14,058 bases of DNA from WGMK01 sp046047315. GTDB taxonomy: Bacteria; Hydrogenedentota; Hydrogenedentia; Hydrogenedentales; JAEUWI01. Below, piece by piece: positions 13,718 to 14,058 of the stretch. The notes beneath the pieces were generated by a model. The model saw nothing but the letters and a program-made list of their open reading frames with translations, made no database searches and was not told the DNA's origin. Made by a program: the position numbers and the translations under genes. Positions within the stretch are counted from its first letter, which is position 1, and every line of letters begins with the position of its first letter. The DNA lies in NCBI GenBank assembly GCA_046047315.1, contig JBJOID010000030.1:1-14058 (forward strand), in the 5' to 3' direction.

Positions 13718-14058
13718 CAGCCTGCATCCCCATTTGGTGACTGCGCGCCATCTGCAAGCTCGGTGCTTCGATCAGGGCATAAGCCACCGCCTGCCCGCCC
13801 GGCCTCGAGGGCGACAACACGAACCCATCCGCGGGAAAGCCAAGGCCAAACTCGGGAAAGTGCCACCCCTCAGGCGGCTGAGGGCTTGCAGGCAAATGAC
13901 GTACGACCGTCCCCTCCCCCGGCAGGAGCCAGAGCCGCGCGGCGGCGCGCGTCAACAGGAACCCATTACCCTGCGCCTCGACCCGCACTTCGGGATGCAG
14001 GTGCAGATGGCTCTCGAGCGTGGCTTTGCCCGCCTCTATCGCGCGGTCCTCGATGCGC
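13710..14058 (-). CDS. Heparinase II/III-like protein, C-terminal part (truncated by window edge)
   Basis: The frame is open to the right edge (first full codon 14057-14055), so about 115 C-terminal residues are seen. It begins within ESHLHLHPEVRVE, followed by beta strands with LLPGEGTVV and GWHFPEFGLGFPADGFVLS, which is the pattern of the C-terminal beta-sheet domain of the heparinase II/III lyase family. These enzymes cleave uronic-acid-containing polysaccharides by beta-elimination and are also common in exopolysaccharide gene clusters, where they may trim or degrade the polymer. The catalytic toroid domain lies outside the window, so activity cannot be judged. A GTG at 13988 is internal and not the start. 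The stop TGA at 13712-13710 overlaps the start of the ligase-like gene by eight bases, which makes co-translation likely. The family call rests on the tail only. Confidence 0.65.
   Translation of the reverse strand, partial: RIEDRAIEAGKATLESHLHLHPEVRVEAQGNGFLLTRAAARLWLLPGEGTVVRHLPASPQPPEGWHFPEFGLGFPADGFVLSPSRPGGQAVAYALIEAPSLQMARSHQMGMQADV

Overview
The window is a high-GC, almost fully coding bacterial segment with no RNA genes, mobile elements, CRISPR or long gene-free stretches that I can see. A lipobox protein, a Tat-type signal, an O-antigen-ligase-like membrane protein and c-type haem motifs in exported proteins all point to a diderm (Gram-negative-type) bacterium. The linked DUF1592-type cytochrome and DUF1552 (HXXSHH) genes are typical of Planctomycetota, Verrucomicrobiota, Acidobacteriota, Myxococcota or Hydrogenedentota-like lineages. 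I cannot narrow the taxon further from sequence alone.

Layout. (1) Positions 2-340, + strand: the C-terminal end of a glycerophosphodiester phosphodiesterase cut by the window edge. (2) Positions 415-3799, + strand: a two-gene unit, a di-haem-motif DUF1587/1595/1592/1588/1585 protein and a Tat-exported DUF1552 protein whose ribosome binding site overlaps the upstream stop codon. (3) Positions 3829-9188, - strand: a tight five-gene operon read right to left. It encodes a long, GALK2-like GHMP galactokinase, an HD-domain dGTPase-like triphosphohydrolase, a shortened purine nucleoside phosphorylase, a glutamate-1-semialdehyde-aminomutase-like class III aminotransferase and a class II (FucA-like) aldolase. 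(4) Positions 9189-9352: a divergent promoter region. (5) Positions 9353-10204, + strand: a TTG-started lipoprotein with a carboxypeptidase-regulatory-like domain. (6) Positions 10114-14058, - strand: an overlapping unit read right to left. It holds the C-terminus of a heparinase II/III-type protein, a 966-residue O-antigen-ligase-like protein with a large TPR-like C-terminal half, and a small single-pass membrane protein whose tail overlaps the lipoprotein gene by 91 bp, tail to tail.

How the genes may work together. dGTPase releases deoxyguanosine from dGTP, and a PNP of this type would phosphorolyse it to guanine and 2-deoxyribose-1-phosphate, so these two adjacent genes make chemical sense as a pair. 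The aminotransferase and aldolase share an ATGA overlap and look like a two-step module on an unknown carbonyl or amino substrate. The rightmost unit looks like the edge of a cell-surface or extracellular polysaccharide locus. The most interesting items are the aminotransferase-aldolase pair in its nucleoside and sugar operon, the shortened PNP, the GALK2-like kinase, and the uncharacterised partner of the TPR ligase. None is clear proof of a new system.
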